A DNA stretch of 64,000 bases, from NCBI GenBank assembly GCA_027943335.1, contig BSBK01002084.1:5001-69000 (forward strand), in the 5' to 3' direction. Below, one piece after another: positions 36,384-48,003 of this stretch. Positions within the stretch are counted from its first letter, which is position 1, and each line of letters starts with the position of its first letter. The notes beneath the pieces are model-generated. The model was not told where the DNA came from. It did no database searches and was given only the letters and a program-made list of their open reading frames with translations. This DNA is from Chamaecyparis obtusa (taxonomy: Eukaryota > Streptophyta > Pinopsida > Cupressales > Cupressaceae). The position numbers were made by a program, and so were the translations under genes.

Positions 36384-36798
36384 GATTGTGCCCCACTATC
36401 TGGGTCAAAGTCGACCTAACCTCAGAAGGACAAAAGTTTTCTGGGTTTTCTCTATCTTGGCATTTCCAGTCTGGAGTAGGTTGCAGAATTTCCCAAAACT
36501 ATGCATAGACATCAGAAATCAGCATTTTCCAAGTTTTCCCTATATTGAGGTTAGAATTTTACTTTTATTCATTTAAGATTTCAAGTACATACTTTCTATA
36601 GTAGATTATTGGATTTCCTCCTTTCTTCATGTTCTCCATTGTTTGATTCATTTGTGCATTGATCACTTCTTTGTGATTAATCCATTTGGATCTTTCCTTT
36701 TGGGAATTTGGATTAAGGATAGGTCCTATATTCCCCCTTTCATATCATATTATCTTATCTACTACTATTCAACCCTATTCACATTTTCATACCATTCA
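36384..36798 (+). repeat. E2 3' LTR, second part
   Basis: Matches 24008-24427 of the E2 5' LTR (GATTGTGCCCC...CATACCATTCA) and ends at the CATTC target duplication (36799-36803). Confidence 0.9.
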
Positions 36799-37590
36799 CA
36801 TTCAACATGTTATCACCATGCTTGACCTTTGTAACATAAAACAACATCAAGGTGAATCCTTTGTGGTCTTTCTTCAATGATGGAGGAATCTATACTCACG
36901 CTATCCCTGATAGAATCCTGAGACCAAAAATATTGACATATTTATGAACTCTTTCCTAAAATGAATTATGCATTACCGATGCAAAATCATGCTTCATTTG
37001 ATAAACTCATTGAAACATCTATTCACACAAAGGATATCCTTGCCCATAAGGGTGATATTATGCTTCAATCCAAGTCCTCTTCTAACAACCAGCATAAAAA
37101 AGACAAAAGAAAATTCTAGAATAAAACTAAGGATGCCATCAATGACGAAATCGTGGCTTCAACTTCACAATCTACCACTACCAAAGAACTAGCATTTAAT
37201 CCATCTACTGATGTGAAGGCTAAAACTGATAAGCCTTGGCCTCCTAAGCTAAAAGAAACTTCACTCCTCTTGGAGAATCACTTGAGAATGCTTTAAAGAC
37301 TCTTCTCACTAACAATTTCATTACTTTTCCTGATAATTCAAGACCTTACGATCCTGAAATCAAGCCTAAATGGTGGAACGATAACCACTATTGTGATTAT
37401 CATCGCAATAAAGGCCATAAAACTAACAAATGCATGAAACTCAAAATTTTCATTCAGGATCTAATTGACAATGAAACTATTGTGGTTGACTCACCACAAG
37501 CAAACAATGATCATAAGGCTTTCAAGGAGCCTTTTCCTAAATTTTAAAGGGAGAATCTTCCAAGGCAAAGGATAATAAAGTTTCCTACAC
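36799..37590 (+). pseudogene. E1 gag, C-terminal part and CHHC knuckle
   Basis: Resumes the gag interrupted at 22885 (QHVITMLDLCNIKQHQGESF is parallel to E4 at 50368-50420). Stops such as TGA near 36877 and frame changes follow. The knuckle C-x2-H-x4-H-x4-C is at 37392-37433, after a WWND motif that matches WWKD in E4. The basic middle matches the DKSESGSSSKDKNK type of region in E4 only loosely. Confidence 0.78.
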
Positions 37591-37599
37591 CTATGCTAA

Positions 37600-38530
37600 T
37601 AATGACTACATGATCATAATGCTTGAATATTCTGAACATACCAAATGCAAAGCTAAAATGGAATCATCTAACATGGAAACTATCTCTCAAGCTCCATCAA
37701 AAGAAGAATCATCTTCCTCCTTTGCTCCTAAGAAAATTTCAATCTCAACAACTCAACGAGCTACCCTGTCGACTGCACAGGATCTTGATTTGGTTAACCA
37801 ACTTCAACACACCACAACTCAAATCTCAATGCTTAAGCTACTTGACATCTCTTTTGATGATAAGAAAATTCTTAATCAAGCCCTTCTTGCGACAAACATT
37901 CCTAGGGACCTAGAAATTGACAAGTTCTAGTCCATGGTCGAACACCTCGCTTCACCTCCTTATCTCACTTTCTCAGGAAAAGATGAGATATTTTCCATTC
38001 ATCCTCATAATCAACCCCTCCACATTGAAGTCTCCATTCATCAATTTAGATTTAAGCACATTTTGATAGATGGAGGCACAGGCTTGAACATCTATACTTT
38101 TAAACTGGTTAAGGCTCTTGGTTTTTTAGAACATGTTGTTGATCCTAGATGAAAAAATAACAATCAAAATATATGATGAAGAGGAACACTCTTCTAAAGG
38201 CATGGTAGTCTTACCAATCAAAGTGGGTTCTATTCAATGGAACATCATCTATCAAGTACTAGACATTTCTTTGTCTTATAACATATCTTGGGTTGCCCTT
38301 GGATCCATGCTATGCAAGCAGATCCTTCAACATACCATCGCTGCATAAAATTTCCTCATAACAAAATTGAGATCACTATTCCTATAGACTCAGGATGTGC
38401 TCATAACAGTCCTAAAAAATTAGACCATATGGTTCCTCAGAACAAAGAAGGATCACCTCCTAAAACAAAATCTCTATCAGATCATGGAAAAAGAATACTT
38501 GTCAGACCTACTAGCATGGGAACCTATTGA
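37600..38530 (+). pseudogene. E1 protease region
   Basis: Broken frames. Markers: the pre-protease helix DLVNQLQHTTTQISMLKLL (E4 has QQLQHTNAKISMLELL), then HPHNQPLHIEVSIH, then the active-site motif LIDGGTGLNIY (Asp codon 38069), and YHRCIKFPHNKIEITIP. The retroviral-type aspartic protease would cleave the polyprotein. DGG in place of DTG/DSG is usual for Tat-type elements. A TAG at 37928 and a frame change near 38150 break it. Confidence 0.8.
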
Positions 38531-38995
38531 GTGGACACCTTCCCTCTCTCTTCAAAATCTTATAGTAAATCATGCCCCTCAACTTCAACACTTGTTATTC
38601 ATAAGGGTACTGGGATAGTTAAAGCTACAATTCCCCTAGAATTGGAAAGGGGTGAAAATACTACCTCAATCTTCAAGAACAAAGAGCCTAAACTAAAGGA
38701 TAAACATACTAAAATCTCACCTCAAAAATATGTTATGGGCTATCATCTTATGAAAAAGATGAGACATGATGGAAAAATTCCTCTTGGAAAAGGAAAAGGT
38801 CTTCTTGAACCTATACACACTGAATTCAGAGACCCTAAGGATGAAACTGGTGTTGGTTATCATGAACAAAAACTTAGAAAACCTAGCAGCATTACTAATG
38901 CATATGAGGAGTTAGAAGATGAGGATGAAGAAAAAATTCAACCTATGACTTATGAAAGGCTCCTACACATTCAAAATTCTAATCCTGATTATTAA
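38531..38995 (+). pseudogene. E1 G-patch-containing region
   Basis: A 154-codon open frame. Its middle (from about 38725) reads GYHLMKKMRHDGKIPLGKGKGLLEP and then ETGVGY, the spacing of a G-patch: aromatic, hydrophobic, M, then G-x-G repeats. The same block is found in E4 at 52472-52610. G-patch domains bind RNA or stimulate RNA helicases, and betaretroviruses carry one next to their protease. Its presence after the protease in two elements here argues that it is a genuine family module. Confidence 0.6.
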
Positions 38996-40130
38996 GGAGA
39001 GCCTTATCTACCTACTCAGGTACCTCAAGAATATGACCCTGGTCCTACCCAGGAAAATCTCATTCCAACTACTGAACAAACTAATGTTATTGTTGAACAT
39101 ACTATTGATCTTGATTGGGGGCAACTAGATGACGTCTCCCACATCTTGGATATGCCTCAAGGTATGTCTATTTTAAACTACTCCACTACTCCTATTGAGA
39201 ATACTTCTCCTATAACAAATGATAGTGATGAAGAAAGTCTATCTCCTACAATGTCTCTAACTGACTACATCAGACAGTATCACAACAGTGAGATAAACTC
39301 AAATGAACATGAGTGGGATTCTTTATTTGATGCTACTATAGAAATTCTAGTTGATGTTATACATGGATATGCTCCTCCTACCAACTTTAAAAGAGGAGAA
39401 AGTTCTAACTCTCAAGATCAAGAAACTAGTGACGATCCTTTCCACCCTTCTGTGGAAATCATTCCTATGGCTCCTAGGCCATCTACTTCAAGCAACACTT
39501 CAATTGATCTAGTGAATCATGTGTATATAAGACCTCATCTTGTCATAGTTTCATGGAATATAGGTAGATCTAGAATTGAAATGGTTCTTATTCATGCACT
39601 TATACCACCTGAAGAAGGACCTAGTCCTTAGAATCGACCACCTCAGTTAGACTCACATAATACTCCTCTAAACTTATTTGACTCTTCTAGGATGACTCAT
39701 GATCAACAATGTTCTATGGAATATAACTTTCTTGATCCATCTGATTCATTCATGAATGATGAGGATGATACTAGTAGCTTTGCACTTGAACCTATTGACC
39801 CCTCTCCTCTCTTCCTCCTTGAGCTAAGTGGCTCACCCACTTATCATCCATCCCTCCATATAAACTAGTCATATCAGCCTCACTCATCCATAATTCCTGA
39901 GTCTTTTGGATGTAACTTGGATGTGCAACATAAAAATCAAAATCCACTCATATCTTAAAGTCACCATGTCCCATCTAATCGACATGTGACTACAAAGCAA
40001 AAAAGCAATATTCAAAAGACCACAAAGGTCCTCAAAGAGAAAAAGAAAATCAAAGCAAAAATGGATCTCGAAATCCATCCTACAAAAATTGTAATCAAAA
40101 GTACCTCAAAGTAAAGAAAAATCAAAAGCT
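38996..40130 (+). pseudogene. E1 acidic region and deletion junction
   Basis: Acidic, Ser/Thr-rich coding remnant (open at 39146-39631), equivalent to the acidic domain of E4 at about 52700-53400 (compare SDEESLSP and HEWDSLF here with SDNDSDSSE and DYEWG there). After 39631 the sequence decays into lysine-rich fragments. No reverse transcriptase or RNase H is found between here and the integrase fragment at 40230. Confidence 0.55.
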
Positions 40131-40589
40131 ATGTGGATTCCCAAGCTAAAAGACTTGGATATAAAAGAAAAATCAAAGTTTTCATTCAAGCTTCCAAATT
40201 CTAATAACTCACTCCATTCCACCATCCTTGCCTCTCATACTTTACACTCTTCACTCCATCTTGCCTTTCCAAAAAGTGCATATCAATATCTCCTCATTAC
40301 TAATGACATGCCTAAGAGACATCTAGAATGTACTCTCCCTAAGTGTTTAGAATGTGGAAAATCTGACAAAGAGTTAATATGCGTCCATGAGGATATTTGT
40401 GGGACTCACTTAAATGATCTTTCCTTGACTATGGACCTCTTGATAGTTGGACACTACTGGTGGGATCCTCTTATCACTACTATAGCATCTGATTCTGATT
40501 CTAAAACTTCTCAGCTAGCTACTACTACAAATGACAGTGTTCTCAAAGAGCCTCTTAATGCTTTTCCTCTACAAAAATTCCGTAGCTAA
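40131..40589 (+). pseudogene. E1 integrase N-terminal (HHCC-front) fragment
   Basis: The open frame contains SAYQYLLITNDMPKR ... LPKCLE ... VHEDICGTHLNDL ... GHYWWDP. It aligns without large gaps with E4 at 55799-55980 (SASRYVIIGNDLYKR ... LLRCLE ... VHEGICGSHSNGL ... GYYWPEM), the region just before and including the first part of the integrase zinc finger. The rest of integrase is absent. It shows that E1 once had pol and lost it by internal deletion. Confidence 0.68.
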
Positions 40590-42389
40590 GATTTTTCTCC
40601 TGTACAATAATTTAGGATCCTGAAAAAAAATCTAAAAAGCATATAAAGTCTTGAAAAAATACAAAAAAGCCAGAGAAGAGAAAAGTCATCCCAAGTGGTG
40701 AAACCTTGCAATCAACACTCCATCTATCAACGCGTAACTAAGCTCTTGTCTCCTTTTGTACATCTTGCTTTCTATTTCCTTGCATCATCTTGGGATAGAA
40801 CTTGTCCTTTTCTTGTCCTTAGTTATTGTATGTCATCTAGGGGCAATCGTACATTTATCTGAGATGTTAGTGCTTTACCTCTTGGTTGACCTCTTGTGCT
40901 TAACTTGAATCAGTTTATCAATCCTTCTCATTGGACACTTTCTTGCTAACATTATTGGTGTTTCTCAACACCCTAATCCTTCAGTGTTTCTTAATACTAC
41001 CCATTTGGACATCGTTGTGTTTCTTAACACATATCAGATCTTATACTATTCACTGTGCACTTACACTTTGACACTAGTACACATGTGTTTTCTTAACACC
41101 CAACACCAACTACATCCTAGAAAACCAAAAATGTCTATGATATGCTAAACTATTTTCTTATGTGTTGTCTGTTATCATTGATTTTTGCTTGCTATGTTTT
41201 CTAAGGTTGCTCGATGATGTCTACTTGATTAGAGATTCATGACTGGGGGCATAACATCATTTTCCTTTGATTTATACTAGTGGTGTGATTTCAATGATCC
41301 TATGTTGTCTAATAAATAGGGTGTCTATGATAAGAGCCTCCATTACGATTGGAATGCCACACATACCTCTACCCTCTTTATTTGGACAGTTAGGCGAGGT
41401 TGGAATTATCTCCTTGACTATTGCTTGTGCTATCTTACAACATTAGCTTGGAAACCATGTTCAAGTCATCTCGATGTCAATGTCTCAATGCCTACGTGTG
41501 CTTCCTACATCTCATCTGATATTGTCGTATTCATATCTTCATGGTCGCTCTCACACCAATGACAGTTGTACTGACCCCCGATGTCCCAAACACTCAAATG
41601 ATGAAAACTTATGGTCTATTGGATCGATGACTCTACTACTCCAAAGGCTTAGGCTGTATTATCATTCTTAGGTTGCATTTCATTCTAGGGATGCATTTAG
41701 CTTTTCATTTCTTATTCTCTTGAGCTACACATTATTTTCATTCCTCCTTTCTCTCTACCAAGGTATTCAACTGCAAATCCTTATCTTTGATCCTTTTTTT
41801 TCTCATGATTGAAATTGAAATTCAAAATCCTCTAATGTCATTAATTGCTGACGCTATCACTTTTTTTTCGCTTTCAATTTCTATTTTGGACTTTTGAGGC
41901 TTATCTTCATCCCTTGTACCTCATTTCTATTTTGATCTCGAGGGGGCATAACAATATAGAAAATCTTTTCATCGATCAAATCTCCTAATCTATAAATCTA
42001 GTAATTCAAACCAAATCTTAAATCTATCAAGTTGATCAGGACTAAACATCATCGCTTAGGGCATCTCAACTTCAGCACTTCATATCAAGTTGAGATTCTC
42101 CACATCTTATTTTTGAAAGAGTGTTCTCATTGCCTCATATCAGTTCACTCAGATAGGCATCTTTTTGATCTCTTGGGGCATATCAGGTTATCTGGTATTA
42201 TTTCTTAGATGATTAGCTATCTCAATCTCCTTGGACATATATTCAGTCTCATCACTTCATATCAGGATGGATACTCTCGTCTTGCTTATTGTTCTTCATT
42301 CAATCAAGTTTGGAGTCTGATCTCTATCAGCTACCTTAACATCATCATTCTTTGACTCAATGTGTTCCCAGATCACTTACACATTAGTC
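40590..42389 (+). other. E1 3' untranslated region
   Basis: No coding frame. It holds four small GTGTT-TCTT-AACAC hairpins (40957-41100) and GGGGGCAT words at 41245 and 41942, with GGGGCAT at 42175. The first of these lies in a context shared with E4 at 57690 (GATGATGTCT followed by a purine-rich stretch). Confidence 0.6.
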
Positions 42390-42402
42390 AAAGAGGGGAA
42401 AA
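42390..42402 (+). other. E1 polypurine tract
   Basis: AAAGAGGGGAAAA directly before the 3' LTR. Confidence 0.75.
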
Positions 42403-43330
42403 TTTAATCACCTAAAATAGGTCTAGTAGAACTTGAGCCCCCCTTTTGATCAAATCATCTCTTTTCTAAGCATCATTATGCAGAGTAACACTTAAAATCC
42501 CCTTTGCATAATCAAATCAAAAATCGTATATCAAGCTTAAACTATGGTCTAATTTCTAGAGCTTGCATATTTGTTTAATTTCTATAACCTTACTTTTACT
42601 ATAAAGTTCCTACACTTTTATTAAAAGAACACATTCACATGTGTGCATACTTAATCTTGATTAATTATCAATTAAAATGGATTTGTGCTTTCAAATTCTA
42701 TTTTGTCTTATCTTACCTACCACTTCCCTTTTGCCTCTTAATCCTCACCACTCATTTCTATCTAACCTTCCATCTCCTTTTGCCTCTTCATCTCATCCAC
42801 TCATTCTTTTGCCTCTTAATCTCCACCCTTCATTCTTGAGGCAATTCCTTTAAAAGGAAGCTCTTCCTTGGCTCAAGGGTCCATTCTCTTGCATTCTAAG
42901 TCTCTAATCTTTAATCCTATACTTTTTTAATCTTGCATTCTCACTTTCTTGCAATCTTGCTAATTTGAATTCTTAGCTCTTAGTTTCTCTCAATTCTTAG
43001 CTTAGCTTCATTTCTAACTTAATCTTGCATTACTAATCTAGTTTCTTTCTTTCATTCTTCTTGCATCTCATACTTAGATTACTAGTGGTTCACATTCATC
43101 TTAGCTTAATCTCTCATTTTCTTACCTTGCATTCTTAACTTCATTCTAGATTTTTAAATTCTATTTTGGAGTAGTCAAGTCACTAATCCTTCATGCCAAT
43201 CTGATGAGCATCATGAGAAGTATTAAACTCTCTTCAACTAGGAATATATGAGTCACTTCTTGAGATCTCCTCTTCCATGGATTATCTCAAGTGTAATGTT
43301 TCATAGAAGTGTGTCACATTTTTTATCACA
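42403..43330 (+). repeat. E1 3' LTR
   Basis: 928 bp, partner of 19095-20040. The first dinucleotide is TT in place of TG, a mutation that would hinder integrase recognition. It ends TTTTTTATCACA. TATA-like TTTAAAAGG at 42849. Confidence 0.88.
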
Positions 43331-44005
43331 TAAGGAGTACCCTTTGCAAACTAGTCTTACTTTGTTTTGAACCACCTTAGCATCTTGATTCAATTTGTTT
43401 CTGAATACCCATTTAGTTCTGATCACAATCTTGCCCATAGGTATGGGAACAAGAATCTAGGTCTAGTTTTTTTCAATCTAGTCAAGCTCTTCTTTCATTT
43501 CTTTCACCCAACTTTCATCATTACAAGCTTCATTTACATCTTTAGGCTCAAACTTAGATATCAAACATTTTTCCTCTCTAGCAATTCTTCCTCTTGTTTG
43601 AACACCTCTATTCTTATCACTAGTAATAGCATTTTTAGAATGATTAATCCTTACATATTGTGGAGTATTTAGAGTACGCCTTGTAGTAGACCATTTGGTA
43701 TCAACATCCTCCTTATTTTCCATAGGTTCACCTTGTTCTTCCATACCATTCTGATTCTGATTTTCCTCTTCATCTATGTAATACATGTAAGTTCTTTCTG
43801 ATCTTTGCATATTCTCATCAACTTTGACATTTTCACTCTCAACAATATTATTTAGTCTATAGTTATAACATTTATATGCTTTGCATTTAATAGAATATCC
43901 AAGAAATATCCCTTCATCACATCTAGGATCAAACTTTCTAACATCCTTGTCTCTCTTAATATAACACTTGCTTCCAAAAATTCTAAAATACTTCACTGTA
44001 GGAAC
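43331..44005 (-). pseudogene. Ty1/Copia pol relic: integrase C-terminus to start of reverse transcriptase
   Basis: On the minus strand, 43996 downward encodes the end of Copia integrase (FRIFGSKCYIKRDK, DPRCDEGIFLGYS, a charged linker) and then the start of reverse transcriptase (WVKEMKEELD, KWVFRNKLNQDAKVVQNK, LVCKGYS), ending at the E1 junction. The next Copia residues are found at 19094. Stops lie in the linker. At 44005 the element is cut again by the LTR of E6, and its 5' part is outside the window. Confidence 0.88.
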
Positions 44006-44403
44006 TGTTAGAGTAAAGTAATTAATTATATTAATTAACTTTACTCCCTTCTTAAGATGTCAACTCTTTTTCTTTGGTTGTTTATATTTAAACACACATG
44101 CACTAGTTGTTTTAAACTCATGCACTAGTTGTTTCAAATATAAACTTGCATGCATTAGTCATGTAATAATTAAACTAATTATTACATGTACTTCTACTTT
44201 TTAGGGTTTTCATTTCAAGGCTTTCGATCTCCTTTATAAGGTTGATCCATTGTATATTTTATTCATTCATTATTTGAGGATATTCTCTTCTTCATATTTT
44301 TGAGTCAAACCCTTGCCCTCTTCTTGTCTCTACTTATATGTAATAGGTTTTTGTATGCACATGATCTTTGGGTTTTGTGGATTTGTATTGCTCAAATCCT
44401 ACA
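44006..44403 (+). repeat. E6 5' LTR (Copia-type)
   Basis: 398 bp, TGTTAGAGTAAAG...CAAATCCTACA, followed directly by TGGTTTCGAGCTCTATC (44404), a variant of the initiator-Met primer site TGGTATCAGAGC. It begins with a near-perfect 36-bp palindrome (44011-44046) and has TATAAGG at 44235. Only one copy is in the window, so the 3' boundary rests on the primer site. Confidence 0.65.
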
Positions 44404-45110
44404 TGGTTTCGAGCTCTATCTAGATCTGGAGGTTTGAATTTCTGATTTTTCTTTTTTGATGGTGTTTTTTACTGTCAAAATCAGATGTTCAATTTTGCAC
44501 TATGGAAGCTCTATATTGCGCATCCGGACTCCGTTTTGGGAAAGGAAGATATCATTGGAAAGCTTGTTTTGAGAGATTTCTAGTGCTGTGAGTCATTTTC
44601 CTAGATTCTTCTGCAAGTATATTGTATTTAGTTTTTTGCATTTCTGCACTCTAGTGGATATCTTGGATGTTACAGGTCCTAGGATCTCTTCCCTTTAGGG
44701 GATGACTCTTCTTAGGCTGTTCTTTTGTTTCAATAGCCTTCTCTCTTATTTGAGCAATGTATACTTCACTTTTGTAGCATTCTTTTATGCACATGCACTG
44801 AGATAAAGTGTCATTTTATTGCATTCTTGGAATCTTGAACATGTTTGTGCTATTTGTACTTGCACTCCATTACAAAGTGCCATGGGGGGGTTTGATGTTT
44901 ACCTTTGTTTTCCATTTACCTTTGTCAAGTGAGTGTTCCTTCCATGACATTAGCCATAGGGTATCTTTATTTATGTTTGTACTTTCACTACACCTTCGAT
45001 GTTCCTGGTTCTTCACAATGCAATTCTTATTGGCACTATTTTCAGTGTACCTATCACCTCTTCCTTGTCAGCATTATGGGGGGGTTTCTACTGATCATTA
45101 TGCTACTTCC
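44404..45110 (+). mobile_element. E6 leader/internal fragment, interrupted by E5
   Basis: The sequence following the E6 primer site is T-rich with no coding domain. It ends abruptly at 45110, where the E5 LTR starts. Its continuation is not in the window. Confidence 0.5.
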
Positions 45111-45381
45111 TGTAATACCCCAAAAATGGGCTATAGGTTCATTAACCTCCTATATCGACACATTGAATGAAATTGACATCAAAGTCCTAACCTAAGGCAC
45201 ATCAGCACATTATTGAATCTTAATTGGTTATCCTAAATTCTGCATTGGAGAATATTCCTTATTTCTATTTATCCTAATTATCTTTAATTTAATGATTATT
45301 TGGCGATAAATCCTATTTATCCTAAAGTTTGACTAATTGAATATCTTGAATATTTAATTAATTAGATTTAATACTGCCACT
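45111..45381 (+). repeat. E5 5' LTR, first part (interrupted by E4)
   Basis: TGTAATACCCCAAAAATGGG..., related to but diverged from the E4 LTR. It stops at CCACT (45377-45381), which is duplicated at 60586-60590 after E4, where the E5 LTR continues. Confidence 0.88.
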
Positions 45382-46582
45382 TGTAATACCCCAAAAATGG
45401 GCTATATGTTCATTAATCTCCTACATCTTCAATTCGAATGAAATCGACATCAAAGTCCTAATCTAAGGCACATCTAAACATCATCAAATCTAATTGATTA
45501 TCTTAAATTTTGCATCGGGGAATATTCCTAGTAATATTCTTAATTATCTTAATTATCTTTAATTTTATAATTATTTGGCAATAAATCACATTTATCCTAA
45601 AGTTTGATTAATTGAATATTTTCATATTTAATTAATTAGATTTAATATTTGCCACTTAATTGTGTAATTAAATTTAATTCTATCTATTATTAATTATATT
45701 ATTTAATTTTGACAATAAATCTAATATCATATGAATAATTGATTAAATTTTTATTTAATTAATTAAAGCAAGTTGTCATTATTTAATAATATAGTTTTTA
45801 ATAAAAGTTTGATTAAATAATTGATTAACCCATAAATCAATTGTTTTATTTTTAAAAAGCAGTTAAGTTGGAAATAAATCACTTTATTATTAAATTAATT
45901 CATAAATAAAACATGCACAATCATAAAGCAGACAACTATCAATTATCAATTAAAGCTAAACTCTATTTTGAGTTAAAACTTAGCTTTTGCATGTTTTTGT
46001 GAGTTAATTATCTTTTATTTAAAAATAACTCAAAAATCAAGTTGAGTTATTTGAGTGATTTATGACTTTTTTCCATGCACCTCCAAAGCCCTAGATTTCT
46101 ATAAATTAAAGGCTTCAGCTCTTCACAAATCATCTCATATTTTGCACAATCACGCTGGAGAATTGGAATTGAAGAATCAAAGCTCTTGCGAATCGAAATC
46201 TTTGTGAGATCAATCTTATTTTTTTTGCATTCATTTAGATTCATATTTCATATCATTTCTAGATTAGCATAGCATATCAATTTTCAATAGCATAGATTAA
46301 TATCAAGTTTTTATCATTCTTATTGCATAGAAAAATCCAAAAAAATAGAATAATTGCATTCAATCTCATATCTAGATCAATTGCATTCAAATCTTTCATT
46401 TAGGTGTCGTCTAGGTCACTAATCTCGATTACAATCTGAGAACATCAATCTCGCACCTACTAGAAGGCAGTAAATCGCTTGGTTAGATTAGATTTCAATT
46501 TTGCACGATTTTAATTTTTGCTAACCTCTAATATTTTACTGAGTGTTGTGTCTACAGATCAGGTACAATTTTCACACACACA
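45382..46582 (+). repeat. E4 5' LTR
   Basis: 1201 bp, TGTAATACCCC...TTTTCACACACACA. The end is a CA run whose length differs from the 3' copy by one unit. TATAAAT at 46100. Very similar to 59382-60585. Confidence 0.94.
46100..46106 (+). promoter_or_regulatory. TATA box of E4 5' LTR
   Basis: TATAAATTAAAGGC, conserved at 60101 in the 3' LTR and at 61084 in the related E5 LTR, where surrounding sequence has diverged. Conservation between families supports a promoter role. Confidence 0.5.
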
Positions 46583-48003
46583 TTTCTGGCGCCCACCGTA
46601 GGGCAACCCACCTTTGCATGCTGGTTGTGATTTTTTTGGGAGCTAAAACCCCAAAGTTTCAAAGATTTAATTTTATCTCCCAAACAGATTGGAATTTTGG
46701 TCTGAAATTTTTTTTTCAAGTTGGTGACATGTCATGGAAGCTACAGTAAAAAATTTAAAATTTTCTGAGATATTTTGAATTTTCAATAATTTTTTCTTTA
46801 AATTCCAGTAAAAATTAATATCTGACGCAAATCAGCATATTTTTCAAAAAAATTTATATTTTCGGAAATCTCTTTAAATTCTACAGAGGGTCCATTCTTT
46901 GTGTTTTAAATTTGAACATGATATCATAGCTCAAATAGTCAATTTACAAAAATTGGTCTATTTTGATAAAATGGGTCTCTAGGGCACAAATGAAGAGATT
47001 TTTCTAAAATTTTTACATTTTTGGAAAGCTCTCTATTTTTTAGTAGGGGTCTCTATTCTAAATTTCTATTTTTGTGGCCAAAATCATATCAAAAAAATTA
47101 GATCTTGTTGACTAGGTCAAATGCAGCAAAAAAAATAAAGTTTTGTGATGGGTATGCACTTATTTTTTTACATGGTTCAATGAATGATATGAGTTGTCAT
47201 TTGGGTTGATTGCTGGTTATTATTACTGATAATAATTGATTTTTAGAGCTAACCCTATGGTTTTCATAAATTGAATATATTTTGCATATCTTGTTTGCTT
47301 GTTGGAGAGTTCGTCACTTGCTTGCATGGAAAAGCTCAACAAAAATTGCTAAAAATCAAGTAAAATCTACTAAGCGCGTTGCAAGGATCCCAGGTATTCT
47401 CCTTCATCTAATAATATTTTGATTTGGGACTTAAAATAAATCTCTTATGTGTCAAGTTTGTGTGCATCTTTTCATGCTTTTGATCTATTTCTACACACTT
47501 GCATAATTGATACTAGGTTGTGAACCCTTAAGGATTCATTAAGTAGTCTTAGAATACTTGTGATTGATCTTGATTGCTATCTTGGGTTATTGGACTTGCT
47601 AATCCACCAGCCCCTCATTTCCGCCCCGTGGTTGCAATCTCAGCGCCATAAAGTGGAGGGGTCAACAGGACAGAAGCGTTAAATGTTCCACTTGGCAACC
47701 CTTTTGTGCTTTTAGGAACTCACTTGTTTTCTAAGTTGGGGACTCATTTTCAGCTTGTGTGAGGTGTTAAGTGTTCCACCTTGTGGACTCATCTCATATT
47801 CGCTTTAAGCGTTAAGTGTTCCTCTTTCTACTTTTTGGGTACTTTTGGTAGATTTACTTTCGGGAATATATCTGTGCTCACATAGTAATTAGGCCCTATG
47901 AACACTATTCGTGATTCTTGAAAGATTGGATTCCCAGCAAAATCCTTCTTGACGATAGAATCCTTGTAGGTAGGGAGGATACTTAGTGCATTTCACATTC
48001 AAC

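Larger units (their letters stand above)
22886..36798 (+). mobile_element. Element E2: non-autonomous Gypsy-type gag-protease element (TR-GAG-like)
   Basis: 5' LTR 22886-24427, primer site 24431, gag-protease frame 24683-27300, acidic C-terminal frame to 27762, 3' untranslated region, polypurine tract 29114-29128, and a 3' LTR that starts at 29129, is split by E3 and ends at 36798. Exact 5-bp target duplication CATTC on both sides. The internal region without E3 is only 4.7 kb and has no reverse transcriptase, RNase H or integrase. This is the arrangement called TR-GAG in plants: gag-coding elements that must borrow pol. E2 sits inside the gag of E1. Confidence 0.9.
19095..43330 (+). mobile_element. 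Element E1: Ty3/Gypsy (Tat-like) deletion derivative inserted in the Copia element
   Basis: E1 is bounded by two related LTRs (19095-20040 and 42403-43330), with a primer-binding-like TGGTGCCCATCGTGGGGC at 20047 and a polypurine tract at 42390-42402. It interrupts the Copia pol gene: the minus-strand Copia frame runs up to 43331 and continues at 19094. GGAG occurs immediately left of the 5' LTR and three bases right of the 3' LTR, an imperfect remnant of the target duplication. Internal order: leader, gag, [E2 inserted], rest of gag, CHHC knuckle, protease, G-patch, acidic region, integrase zinc-binding fragment, 3' untranslated region. Reverse transcriptase, RNase H and the integrase core are missing, so it could only have moved with enzymes from a relative such as E4. 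Stops and frameshifts are numerous. Confidence 0.88.
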
